The position numbers were made by a program, and so were the translations under genes. From NCBI GenBank assembly GCA_963556145.1, contig OY744473.1, positions 4,650,001 to 4,714,000 of the forward strand: a stretch of DNA of 64,000 bases. The letters are read 5' to 3'. Source of the stretch: Hygrocybe punicea. Lineage: Eukaryota > Basidiomycota > Agaricomycetes > Agaricales > Hygrophoraceae. Under the pieces are notes generated by a model. It worked only from the letters and a program-made list of their open reading frames with translations. It ran no database searches and was not told the origin of the DNA. How positions within the stretch are numbered: the first letter of the stretch is position 1; every line of letters starts with the position of its first letter. Below are positions 22,937 to 31,885 of the stretch, in pieces.

Positions 22937-22965
22937 TCTCCGAAAGTCACACACCAACTTCTCTG

Positions 22966-24587
22966 ATGCCTCGACTTCTCTTCGACCCTGCCCAACTCCA
23001 TTGCCCGGACTATGCATCTCTCTTTTATGCCCCAACCCGAGCACCCTTTGTCAATGCCGCCACGACAGAGGCCCAAGCGGTACAACTGCTCACCAACGTC
23101 TGGACTGCAGGTAACGACCTAGAAAAGCAATTATGGCAAGATCAGCTACACAACGACGCGGCGGAGCAAGCAGAACAGTTTTTACAGGCCCAAGCAGCCG
23201 CGGAACAACACGCTCTCCTAGCCGCCCAAGAACGAGAGGACGTGCGAAAGGAAGAGATGAAGAAGAACAAGACCAAGTACATCCCCATCCCGAATCGGCC
23301 GATGCCCTCCATCACCCCCGTCTTCGCGTCCAACTACGCCACTAAAAAGATGGACAAAGGGCAATACGTCGAACTCTGGTACTACACTAATGAGGGCCTA
23401 GACGAGGCCATGCAAGCACACGCCACAGTCGACGACGATGCCATGGTGATGGCCCGGAAACCCGATGGCTCGACATCCTGGGTACCCGCTGCCGCTGCCA
23501 GAGACTCCAACAAGGCCCTCGACGACAGGGACATCAAATGGGAAGATTTCTGTCAAGCCGTCCCCCGGATGATCCTCGCCATGGAGGAGGCCGACTGGCC
23601 AGCCGATCGCGTGGCCATGCTCGCCTCCTTCTGGAGCAAGCTTCAGATCCATGAGATGCGGTCCTCCCGCGACCCCCTTGACCAGAAGGCCCTGCTCTTA
23701 TACCAGGCTAGACAACGACGGCTATGGCACCTTGCCATCCCCTCACCCCGCGGCGCCTACAACATCTCCATAATAGATGAATCCGTCTTGCGTAAAACGA
23801 AAGAGGAGGTTTATTGGGAAGATCGGAAGCATAGAGACAATACCAGGGACTTCCGCGTGAGTCCCCCCTCCTTCCATCCAATGATAGATCACTTGCTGAC
23901 TGTTGCCCCCCCCGATTTCCCTCTACCATTATCCATCTAAAACGACAACCTCCACCTTCCTTTGCATCGCGCATGCCTCCTCTTTGCTCCATGCATGCCT
24001 TCTCTTTGCTATATGCATGCCCCTTATTTGCTCCACGCATGCCACGCACTTGCTCCACGCATGCCACACCCTTGCTCCATGCATGCTCTCCACACCCGCA
24101 CCCTACGCATCCACGCGCTCAGGCTGACCAGGACATTAGTTCAGCCCACAGCACCGCTGCCAACCCCTCCCCCTCCAGACGGAGCCGAGAGTACAAGCGG
24201 TTAACCGATGCTCGCAGGAGGTCTGGGTCTCCACCCCGGCCTCGCGACAGCCGAGGATGTCCGGAAAAGAAGTCGGATTTTCGGGCAGGCGCAGGCAGTG
24301 GGGGCTACTCTGCCTGCGCCGTATGCCTGGGTCGCAACCCCCACAGAATTGTGGAATGCGCCGCAACGCATACCTGGGATGGACTCCACCTCGCGCTCGC
24401 ACAGCGCGTCAACAAGTCCCTCGTACTCCGCGATGGCCGCCCCATCTGTGTCGACTTCCAACGCGTGGCCGGCTGCACCAGCACCCGCCACGACAATCGT
24501 CACCTCTGCTCCGGATGTGGTCATACCACTCACGGCGCACAAGGCTGTCCTCGAGCGCAGAAGGCATCAAGCCCTCACTCCCTATAA
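22966..24587 (+). CDS. YR1 gag-like protein, probably spliced
   Basis: Starts at ATG 22966 (MPRLLFDPAQLHCPDYASLF). The first open segment (to 23940) has a charged, Gln/Ala/Glu-rich coiled-coil-like region (about residues 55-105) and a conserved block with QYVELWYYTNEGLDEAM. Near 23859 the sequence CGC|GTGAGT looks like a splice donor, and several acceptors precede a second segment open to 24587. That segment has an Arg/Ser-rich stretch and Cys/His clusters (CAVCLGRNPHRIVEC and CSGCGHTTHGAQGC), zinc knuckles expected in a gag protein. The proposed intron of roughly 270 nt contains the GCATGC repeat at 23960-24100. Without splicing, the zinc-knuckle part would need a frame change. Confidence 0.6.
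23960..24100 (+). repeat. GCATGCC tandem repeat in gag intron region of YR1
   Basis: Irregular repeats of CTTTGCTCCATGCATGCC (17-24 bp). The second copy of the element has fewer units at 31290-31390, so this is a length-variable site. Confidence 0.8.
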
Positions 24588-26547
24588 ACCGGATGCTTGG
24601 GAAGCGCTACTCCGTTCAAATAGCATCTGGCCTCGCTATGATCATCTCCCTCAAAGTATGCGATACGGTTTCAATCTTGAGATACCCACCATTTCACGCA
24701 CCCAAGCCCCACCCAACAAAGACTCCATCATTGAACATAGCTCCGAATTCCAAAAAATCATATCCAAAGAGCTGTCCAAAGGCCGATACCTGGGACCCTT
24801 TTCTCAGTCAACTCTCGAGACGCTCATCGGCCCCTTCCAGACGGCCCCCTTTGGCATCATACCCAAACCAGGCCGACCGAATCACTTCCGCAACGTACAA
24901 AACTATTCATTCCCTCATAAGACCTCACCAAAATTCCCGAGTCCCTCTATCAACTCCCAGATCGACTCGGACCGCTTCCCCAGCACCTGGGGGACTTTCT
25001 CAATCGTCTCCTTACTCATCTCATGCCTTCCCCCCGGCTCTCAGGCAGCCACGAGAGACGTGGCAGAGGCATACCGGACGATCCCCCTGCACCCCTCCCA
25101 ATGGCCAGGTGCCGTCGTCCGACTCGCTGCCGACGAATTCTGCATCGACACCGCCACCTGCTTCGGGGTTGCACCATCAGCCGGAGTGTATGGCTCCGTC
25201 AGCGATGCAGGCACCGAGCTATTCCGCTGCCATGGGATGGCACCTCTCTCCAAATGGGTCGACGACCACATCTTCTTCCGGATCCTTCGAGAACGCCTCC
25301 ACGAATACAACACGCGCCGCAGAGACTGGCACGCCGACATGGCCCCCCGTGGCCGACAACACGATGGTGGGCGCCTCTGGTTTGGTGGCAAAGTTTTCCC
25401 CGATGGCACGCTGGAAGAATTCGACGAAGATTGCTCTTCCCCTTGCCTCGACTTATCATCGTGCTCACCCCGCTCCTCTGAGGACCAACGCTTCGCCTAC
25501 AACTTCGACGACATTGACCGTCTATCCGACCAGCTGGGTATCCCCTGGGAGAAATCCAAGGACCTGCCCTTCGCTTCAACCACGACATTCATTGGCCTGG
25601 ATTGGAATCTGGAAACACTGATGGTCTCCCTTCCACCAAAGAAGAAGGCCAAATACCTCACGTCAATCCATGAATGGGAATGCTCGCCTACCCACATCCT
25701 CAGCGATGTACAAAAAATCTACGGAAAGCTCCTTCACGCATCCCTGGTGGTCCCTCCAGGCCGTGCCTACCTCACCGGCCTGGAGAACATGCTTGGCATC
25801 TACGGTGACCGTCCTCTCATGCCACGCCATGCTGACCAGTCGATCCGTGGAGACCTGCAATGGTGGCGTGCCAAGCTGGCCCAACCCTTCCTTGGCCGGA
25901 CAATCCCAAGCCCTGTCCACCTCACAAACCTCGACGCCTTCTCAGATGCCAGTTCGGGCATTGGCATCGGAATCGTCGTTGCTGGCCGCTGGCGCGCTTG
26001 GCGCCTCATTCCAGGATGGAAGACCCTTGATGGTAAACGCGACATCGGCTGGGCAGAGGCCCTGGGATTCGAACTCCTCATTCGATCAGTCGCCCGGTCT
26101 GCGACAACTGGCCAACATTTTGAATTATTCGGGGACAACATGGGAGTCGTTGAAGGCTGGCCAAATGGCCGCAGCAGGAATGCAGCCATCAACGACATCT
26201 TTAAACGCATCCACAACTTCATCGAGTCTTGTGACTCCATTATCTCGATCCATGCAACCTACATCCCCAGCAAATCCAACCCAGCCGATGGCCCCTCCCG
26301 GGGCATATATCCTCCGTACCACCTCCTCTTACCCCCCATTGAAATACCCGCCGGTCTCGACCGGTTCATCATTGATGCGACCCTACCATATTCAGACACT
26401 GAGCTCAAGCTGCTCCGAGAGGGCCGATACCCCAAAGCAACCGCAAAACTCATTGCAAATTCTCTCAGGAATCCTGGTCCCCCACACAAACAGCCCACCG
26501 ACTTTGAGACTGATATACGAGCCCTCCGAAGCCAATGGTCTGGTTGA
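24208..26547 (+). CDS. YR1 reverse transcriptase / RNase H
   Basis: An open frame of 779 codons whose 5' part overlaps the gag zinc-knuckle region in another frame, so the true start may be further downstream. RT motifs in order: FGIIPKPGRPNHFRNVQNY, ATRDVAEAYRTIPLHPSQWP, GVAPSAGVYG and the catalytic KWVDDHIFF (aspartates at about residues 352-353). RNase H follows with NLDAFSDAS (about residue 580), WAEALGFELL, FGDNMGVVEGW and IPSKSNPADGPSRG, the pattern seen in DIRS/Ngaro RNases H. The frame ends at a TGA (26545-26547), and the recombinase continues in the same frame after it. Confidence 0.8.
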   Translation: MLAGGLGLHPGLATAEDVRKRSRIFGQAQAVGATLPAPYAWVATPTELWNAPQRIPGMDSTSRSHSASTSPSYSAMAAPSVSTSNAWPAAPAPATTIVTSAPDVVIPLTAHKAVLERRRHQALTPYKPDAWEALLRSNSIWPRYDHLPQSMRYGFNLEIPTISRTQAPPNKDSIIEHSSEFQKIISKELSKGRYLGPFSQSTLETLIGPFQTAPFGIIPKPGRPNHFRNVQNYSFPHKTSPKFPSPSINSQIDSDRFPSTWGTFSIVSLLISCLPPGSQAATRDVAEAYRTIPLHPSQWPGAVVRLAADEFCIDTATCFGVAPSAGVYGSVSDAGTELFRCHGMAPLSKWVDDHIFFRILRERLHEYNTRRRDWHADMAPRGRQHDGGRLWFGGKVFPDGTLEEFDEDCSSPCLDLSSCSPRSSEDQRFAYNFDDIDRLSDQLGIPWEKSKDLPFASTTTFIGLDWNLETLMVSLPPKKKAKYLTSIHEWECSPTHILSDVQKIYGKLLHASLVVPPGRAYLTGLENMLGIYGDRPLMPRHADQSIRGDLQWWRAKLAQPFLGRTIPSPVHLTNLDAFSDASSGIGIGIVVAGRWRAWRLIPGWKTLDGKRDIGWAEALGFELLIRSVARSATTGQHFELFGDNMGVVEGWPNGRSRNAAINDIFKRIHNFIESCDSIISIHATYIPSKSNPADGPSRGIYPPYHLLLPPIEIPAGLDRFIIDATLPYSDTELKLLREGRYPKATAKLIANSLRNPGPPHKQPTDFETDIRALRSQWSG

Positions 26548-26607
26548 TCCACCCTTCAATCCCCCCCCGGCCCCGTTCCTTCTAGGCCACAACCATATCG
26601 ACTCGGA

Positions 26608-27726
26608 TTGGCCCCTCTTGACTCACCGCTTCGTCCCCACTGCCTTGCCCGCGACCGTCTGCGGCTATGGGTACCAGCTCGAACACGTACGGCACATGAT
26701 GCTAACGGACACACCCTCCACATCACCGACGCTGACCTAGACCGAATCCTAGAGGTCATCGGTGTATCCTGGGCTCAAGGCACTCGGGCTGGATACGGTG
26801 CAGGACTTCTCGCATTTCACCGGTTCTGTGATCTCCGCAGCATCCCTGAACCTCAACGATGTCCAGCCGGGCCTGTCCTAGTCCTCGCCTTCATCGCCAA
26901 CTGCGCCGGAGCTTACTCCGGAAAGACACTGGCTAATTATGTCTTCGCTGTCCGTGCATGGCACATTCTCCATGGCCAGCCATGGTCCGCCAATCACCCA
27001 GAGATAAAAGCGGCCCTCGATGGCGCCATTTCCCTCACTCCCCCCACATCCATTCGTGCGAAGAGAGAACCCGTCACCACCGAATTCCTAGCAATGGCCA
27101 AGGATAAACTGGACCTAACGCTCCCTTTCGATGCCGCCTTCTATGCTTGCCTTACGACCGCCTTTTATTCCGTATCTCGGCTTGGTGAACTTACCGTTCC
27201 CACTTTAAAAGCCTTCAATCCTAACCTACATGTCAAACGCTCTGACATGACGTGGCGGAAAGATCGCAACAATCTCAAAGTATCAGTCTTCCACATCCCA
27301 GTCACCAAGACTTCACGAGAAGGTGAGGATATATACTGGTCGACACAACCAGGCCCATCGGATCCAGAGGCCGCCATCAATAACCACTTCGCCATCAACA
27401 ACCCATCCCCAGCTGATCCTTTATTCGCATGGCGCCACCCTCAAGGACTCCGACCTCTCACGCGATCAGCTTTCATATCACGGCTGAAGGATATCAGCAA
27501 AGCACTGAAAATACCTCCCTTTCAGGGACATGGGATCCGTATTGGAGCCACACTTGAACTCCTACTACGAGGCGTTCCCTTCGAGGTGGTAAAAACCATT
27601 GGTCGCTGGACCTCCGGCGCATTCCTAACATACCTACGCCAACACGCAGTAGTCATGGCCCCATATATGCAGGGAACGCCAATCCTGGAACCCTTCCTCC
27701 GCTATGCAATGCCACCTCCCCGCTAA
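26608..27726 (+). CDS. YR1 tyrosine recombinase
   Basis: 372 codons from the first downstream ATG; the same frame is open back to the TGA at 26545. It carries an N-terminal core-binding-like domain (VSWAQGTRAGYGAGLLAFHR) and the catalytic residues of the lambda-integrase fold: Arg 191 in SVSRLGELT, His 308 and Arg 311 in GHGIRIGATLELLL, Trp 334 in GRWTSGAF and Tyr 342 in LTYLR. It would resolve or integrate the circular DNA intermediate at the repeat junctions. Translation may start independently or by readthrough of the TGA. All five key residues are intact. Confidence 0.85.
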   Translation: MAPLDSPLRPHCLARDRLRLWVPARTRTAHDANGHTLHITDADLDRILEVIGVSWAQGTRAGYGAGLLAFHRFCDLRSIPEPQRCPAGPVLVLAFIANCAGAYSGKTLANYVFAVRAWHILHGQPWSANHPEIKAALDGAISLTPPTSIRAKREPVTTEFLAMAKDKLDLTLPFDAAFYACLTTAFYSVSRLGELTVPTLKAFNPNLHVKRSDMTWRKDRNNLKVSVFHIPVTKTSREGEDIYWSTQPGPSDPEAAINNHFAINNPSPADPLFAWRHPQGLRPLTRSAFISRLKDISKALKIPPFQGHGIRIGATLELLLRGVPFEVVKTIGRWTSGAFLTYLRQHAVVMAPYMQGTPILEPFLRYAMPPPR

Positions 27727-27806
27727 ACTGTGAGTAACTCACCCATCTCCTAATCATTGGGAGTCCACTTCGCTTAACGCGTCGCTGGGCTCCTAACATC
27801 TGGGAG

Positions 27807-27980
27807 TCGCAGCTCATTCGACTTCTCGATTAGGACTGGACACTGTTTTCGAGTTTGAAAAAACCCCTTCCTGTTTTTTCCCCCAAAAACTGAGTTTCTC
27901 GCTATACCACAGATTTGTTTCTCGTAACCACTTCCGAAACAAATTCCTTCTGCCAGAAACTTTGCCTGCACGGACATAGA
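27807..27980 (+). repeat. YR1 repeat B1
   Basis: 174 bp, from TCGCAGCTCATTCGAC to GCACGGACATAGA. It matches B2 and abuts A2 with no gap. Confidence 0.9.
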
Positions 27981-28139
27981 TTGTCTTCTAACAAACACAA
28001 AGAATGAGTGTAAATTAGAATTAAGTCTATGTACGAATTTGGCAAGTTGTGGCGCGTCTGCCTCTCAGCTCGTGCCACTCCCACTTGCCACTCCAAAAGA
28101 TCTTCCCTGCTCAATAGAGCAGATTATCTCTTTCATTTC
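27981..28139 (+). repeat. YR1 repeat A2
   Basis: 159-bp copy of A1, directly after B1. The B1/A2 junction reads GACATAGA|TTGTCTTC and is the likely recombination core. Confidence 0.9.
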
Positions 28140-28292
28140 ACCCACCCTCCAGCTCCCTCATTCTACCCCCCCGCCACTCCCTAGCAGCAGATATCTTCAT
28201 CAATATACTTGCTATAAGACATAACGGCTTCCTCAACTAACTCGACATTGTGTTCACATTTTATTCAGACCTGCTGCTTGTCCCTCCCACCC

Positions 28293-28466
28293 TCGCAGCT
28301 CATTCGACTTCTCGATTAGGACTGGACACTGTTTTCGAGTTTGAAAAAACCCCTTCCTGTTTTTTCCCCCAAAAACTGAGTTTCTCGCTATACCACAGAT
28401 TTGTTTCTCGTAACCACTTCCGAAACAAATTCCTTCTGCCAGAAACTTTGCCTGCACGGACATAGA
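28293..28466 (+). repeat. YR1 repeat B2 (right end)
   Basis: 174-bp copy of B1, separated from A2 by a 153-bp unique linker. The following flank begins CTGTATCAC. Confidence 0.9.
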
Positions 28467-28514
28467 CTGTATCACTATAATTATGGAGTAAATTGAATGA
28501 TTTGTAGACTACAG

Positions 28515-29262
28515 TCAGTTCCAGTTGCGCACAGCAATTTCGCAAAGCTCGCTTGTAAATTGATCCCCAGGATCAAACATATTTAACCAATCATTGTCAG
28601 AGCGGACGACTGGCAAGCCTCTTACAACCTCAAGCCAGTATCGCCTTACCCTGCTCCCCGCAACAAGGTAACCTCGCACGTTCTGCTCCCGATTCGGTAG
28701 ATCTGCAACTCTTCTCATATACCGTTTCATCTGATCATCTGCCTCGGTGTCGGTGAAATGTTCTAGCTTGATCTCTATTACACACACGATATAATGCTCC
28801 CGAATCCCGTTTGGGAGTGGGACCACCTTGACAGTCAGAAAGTCTGGAATAGACTTTTCAACTTCAGTTCCAGCTGAAAGAATCATGATGAGCGTGATCC
28901 ATGATGATACGGTCAAGTCGTGGATGAGATGTTGACATACGGAGCACCCTGGACTCGTGTACCCCTCCGCTGGATCCTATGGAGATGTTTCCCAGATCCT
29001 CCCAGATTTCATCCTCATTCATCACTCTCCGAATCATTGCCTGAGGAATTACTGAGAATCGGCGTCGTAAAGGAAAGATGGCGTTTAGATAGGTGTTTTT
29101 GGGGCCATAGAGTTGATTTTCATAATGAACCTGGGCCAAGATGGAGCTCTTCATATTCCATATGACCCAGGGTTCAATCGAAGCAGCGTGGGCAGCGACT
29201 GTTGGCACGGCCTCGATGACTAGAGGTAAGGGGACGGTCAAAGGTGCGTCAAGAGTGGCCAT
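28515..29262 (-). CDS. Small PD-(D/E)XK-like protein (gene A)
   Basis: Starts at ATG 29260-29262 (MATLDAPLTVPLPLVIEAVP). Exon 1 is 28911-29262 and exon 2 28515-28873, separated by a 37-nt intron (GTATCA...TTTCAG). The two exons total 711 nt, exactly 237 codons, giving 236 residues. The second half has SIPDFLTVKVV, a loop, VCVIEIKLEHF and then DDQMKRYMRRV. This D-x(~20)-E-x-K arrangement on consecutive hydrophobic strands is the core of PD-(D/E)XK nuclease folds, so a nuclease or nuclease-derived role is plausible. No other domain is recognised. It lies between YR1 and the nested transposon block, shows no stop codons, and is divergent from gene B. Confidence 0.6.
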
Positions 29263-29324
29263 GGTGTCGAAGTATTATAATTATGAGGCGACACGTGCCT
29301 ACAATCGTTCAACAAGTTAACACC
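29263..29324. promoter_or_regulatory. 62-bp shared divergent promoter of genes A and B
   Basis: The start codons of genes A and B are separated by only 62 bp, which includes TATTATAATTATGAGG (about 29271-29286), AT-rich enough to serve as a TATA-like element for either side. Both 5' untranslated regions must be very short or overlap. Confidence 0.4.
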
Positions 29325-29796
29325 ATGTCCGAGTCTACTATCCATTCTCAGGTTAGAGCCTCTTTGAGCAACCCGACCGAGCAGCGACCACCTCCCCGTC
29401 GGACCCGCCTACAGGGTGGTTTCGTCATCACCCCGCAAACTGCTCTTGAGTGGGCCAAACGCATCGCGCCGATACCTATTGAATTGACGAAGAATGATAT
29501 GTCAGTGGTGTGGCAGTTCATCGAAGACAGGATAGGTCCAAAAGGCGGAAGATTCTCAAGTGTGGGAGAAGTTATAGATGCTGAATTCATGGTCGTCACT
29601 CAAGGAAAGAGGTTCAATGGTTACAAGGGTATGGATCCTTCTCTCATCCCTCAGTTTAAAGAAGGACCACGAGAGATTGTGGTTCGACAACTTCTGGAAG
29701 AAGAAGGTGCGTGGACTATTAACCAGCAGTTACGATTGGGAACCTGATATCGTGCTAGGCCTTCATGACCTCGAGTTTGCTACACGTTTAGGTTGA
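29325..29796 (+). CDS. Small protein of unknown function (gene B)
   Basis: Starts at ATG 29325-29327 (MSESTIHSQVRASL). Exon 1 is 29325-29706, the intron 29707-29758 (52 nt, GTGCGT...GTGCTAG) and exon 2 29759-29796. The exons total 420 nt, giving 139 residues with no stops. Features include a Pro/Arg-rich N-terminus (EQRPPPRRTRLQGG), ALEWAKRIAPIPIEL and RFNGYKGMDPSLIPQF. No family is recognised. The tight divergent pairing with gene A suggests co-expression. Confidence 0.55.
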
Positions 29797-29982
29797 AACA
29801 CCGATGCACGTCTCGTTGCGTTCCGTTTTTCACTCAAACTCATGTGCTTAGCTATGAAATCGAGCAGATTTACGGGCTACCCTAGTGCTCCTCCGATGAA
29901 GCGCTCATTTCTTGTGTCAACAACGACTCTACTTCTTTAGATATCTTCACCTAGTCACATCAGTAAAAGATGATTTGACTTA
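29797..29982. other. Spacer before nested transposon block
   Basis: Short intergenic stretch ending at the TA (29981-29982) where the outer Tc1-type element begins. Nothing else recognised. Confidence 0.5.
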
Positions 29983-30287
29983 CAGCCGTTTTTGAAATTC
30001 TTCAGACTTTTTGAATTTTTTTAGAAAATGTTGACTTACAACCGTTTTCAAAAACCTTGCTCGGCGTTTCAATTTGAGTGCAAATAAATAAAACAAATCG
30101 AAAAATTCAGTAAAAGAAAAAAATTGTGAGTGTAAATTAGAATTAAGTCTATGTACGAATCTGGCAAGTTGTGGCGCGTTGCCTCTCAGCTCATGCCACT
30201 CCCACTTGCCACTCCAAAAGATCTTCCCTGCTCAATAGAGCAGATTATCTCTTTCATTTCTCTCCGAAATCACACACCAACTCTCTG

Positions 30288-31885
30288 ATGCCTTGACTTC
30301 TCTTTGACCCTGCGCAACTCCAATGCCCTGACTACGCATCTCTCTTTTATGCCCCAACCCGAGCACCCTTTGTCAATGCCGCCACAACAGAGGCCCAAGC
30401 GGTACAACTGCTCACCAACGTCTGGACAGCAGGCAACAACCTAGAAAAGCAACTATGGCAAGATCAGCTACACAACGACGCTGCGGAGCAAGCAGAAGAG
30501 TTTTTACAGGCCCAAGCAGCCGCGGAACAACACGCTCTCCTAGCCGCCCAAGAACGAGAGGATGTGCGAAAGGAAGAGATGAAGAAGAACAAGACCAAGT
30601 ACATCCCCATCCTGAATCGGCCGATGCCCTCCATCACCCCCGTCTTCGCGTCTAACTACGCCACTAAAAAGATGGACAAAGGGCAATACGTCGAACTCTG
30701 GTACTACACTAATGAGGGCCTAGACGAGGCCATGCAAGCACATGCCACAGTCGACGACGATGCCATGGTGATGGCACGGAAACCTGATGGCTTGACATCC
30801 TGGGTACCTGCTGCCGCTGCCAGAGACTCCAACAAGGCCCTCAATGACAGGGACATCAAATGGGAAGATTTCTGTCAAGCCGTCCCCCAGATGATCCTCG
30901 CCATGGAGGAGGCCAACTGGCCAGCTGATCGCATGGCCATGCTCGCCTCCTTCTGGGGCAAGCTTCAGATCCATGAGATGCGGTCCTCCCGCAACCCCCT
31001 TGACCAGAAGGCCCTGCTCTTATACCAGGCTAGACAACGATGGCTATGGCACCTCGCCATCCCCTCACCCCGCAGTGCCTACAACATCTCCATAATAGAT
31101 GAATCTGTCTTGCATAAAACCAAAGAAGAGGTTTATTGGGAAGATCAAAAGCATAAAGACAATACCAGGGACTTCCACGTGAGTCCCCCCCTCCTTCCAT
31201 CTAATGATAGATCACTTGCTGACTGTTGCCCCCCCGATTTCCCTCTGCCATTATCCATCGAAAACGACAACCTTCACCTTCCTTTGCATCGCGCATGCCT
31301 CCTCTTTGCTCCATGCATGCCCCTTATTTGCTCCATGCATGCCACACACTTGCTCCATGCATGCCACACCCTTGCTCCATGCATGCTATCCGCGCCTGCA
31401 CCCTACGCATCCACGCACTCAGGCTGACCAGGACATTAGTTCAGCACAGTACCACTGCCAACATCTCCCCCTCCAGAGAGAGCCGAGAGCACAAGCGGTT
31501 AACCGATGCTCGCAGGAGGTCTGGGTCTCCACCCCGGCCTCGCAACAGCCGAGGATGTCCAGAAAAGAAGTCGGATTTTCGGGCAGGCACAGGCAGTGGC
31601 GGCTACTCTGCCTGCGCCATATGCCTGGGTCGCAACCCCCACAGAATCATGGAATCCGCTGCAACGCATACCTGGGATGGACTCCACCTCATGCTCGCGC
31701 AGCGCGTCAACAAGTCCCTCATACTCCGCGATGGCTGCCCCATCTGTGTCGACTTCCAACGCGTGGCCGGCTGCACCAGCACCCGCCACGACAATCGTCA
31801 CCTCTGCTCCGGATGTGGTCATACCACTCATGGTGCACAAAGCTGTCCTCGAGCACAGAAGGCATCAAGCCCTCACTCCCTATAA
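30288..31885 (+). pseudogene. YR2 gag relic
   Basis: Matches the YR1 gag. Codon 3 is changed from CGA to TGA (30294-30296), so the normal start is followed at once by a stop. The body of the reading frame (from 30564) is open with several Arg/Asp to Gln/Asn/Cys/His replacements typical of CpG decay. The splice-donor-like GTGAGT (about 31180) and the zinc-knuckle segment (CSGCGHTTHGAQSC) are retained. Confidence 0.8.

Larger units (their letters stand above)
22778..28466 (+). mobile_element. Tyrosine-recombinase retrotransposon with split direct repeats (YR1, Ngaro/PAT-like)
   Basis: The 5689-bp element has the order A1 (22778-22936), gag, RT/RNase H, tyrosine recombinase, B1 (27807-27980), A2 (27981-28139), a 153-bp linker and B2 (28293-28466). 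A1 and A2 (159 bp each) and B1 and B2 (174 bp each) appear identical or nearly so, and B1 abuts A2 exactly. This split-direct-repeat layout is the hallmark of Ngaro/PAT-type elements, as opposed to the inverted repeats of DIRS1. No methyltransferase domain was found, also favouring Ngaro-type. Such elements integrate through a recombinase-joined circle and make no target duplication; none is seen here. The recombinase catalytic residues are all present, so this copy may be recently active. Confidence 0.85.

Noticed and set aside
25670..26740. Long plus-strand open frame overlapping the RT/RNase H gene
   Set aside because: It is the +1 shadow of the RT frame with Ser/Thr/Pro-rich composition and no motif. 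The equivalent in YR2 persists only because the DNA is so similar.
22778..28466. Classification of YR1 as DIRS1-type
   Set aside because: DIRS1 has inverted terminal repeats, an internal complementary region and a methyltransferase domain. Here the repeats are direct and split (A1...B1A2...B2) and no methyltransferase motif was seen.
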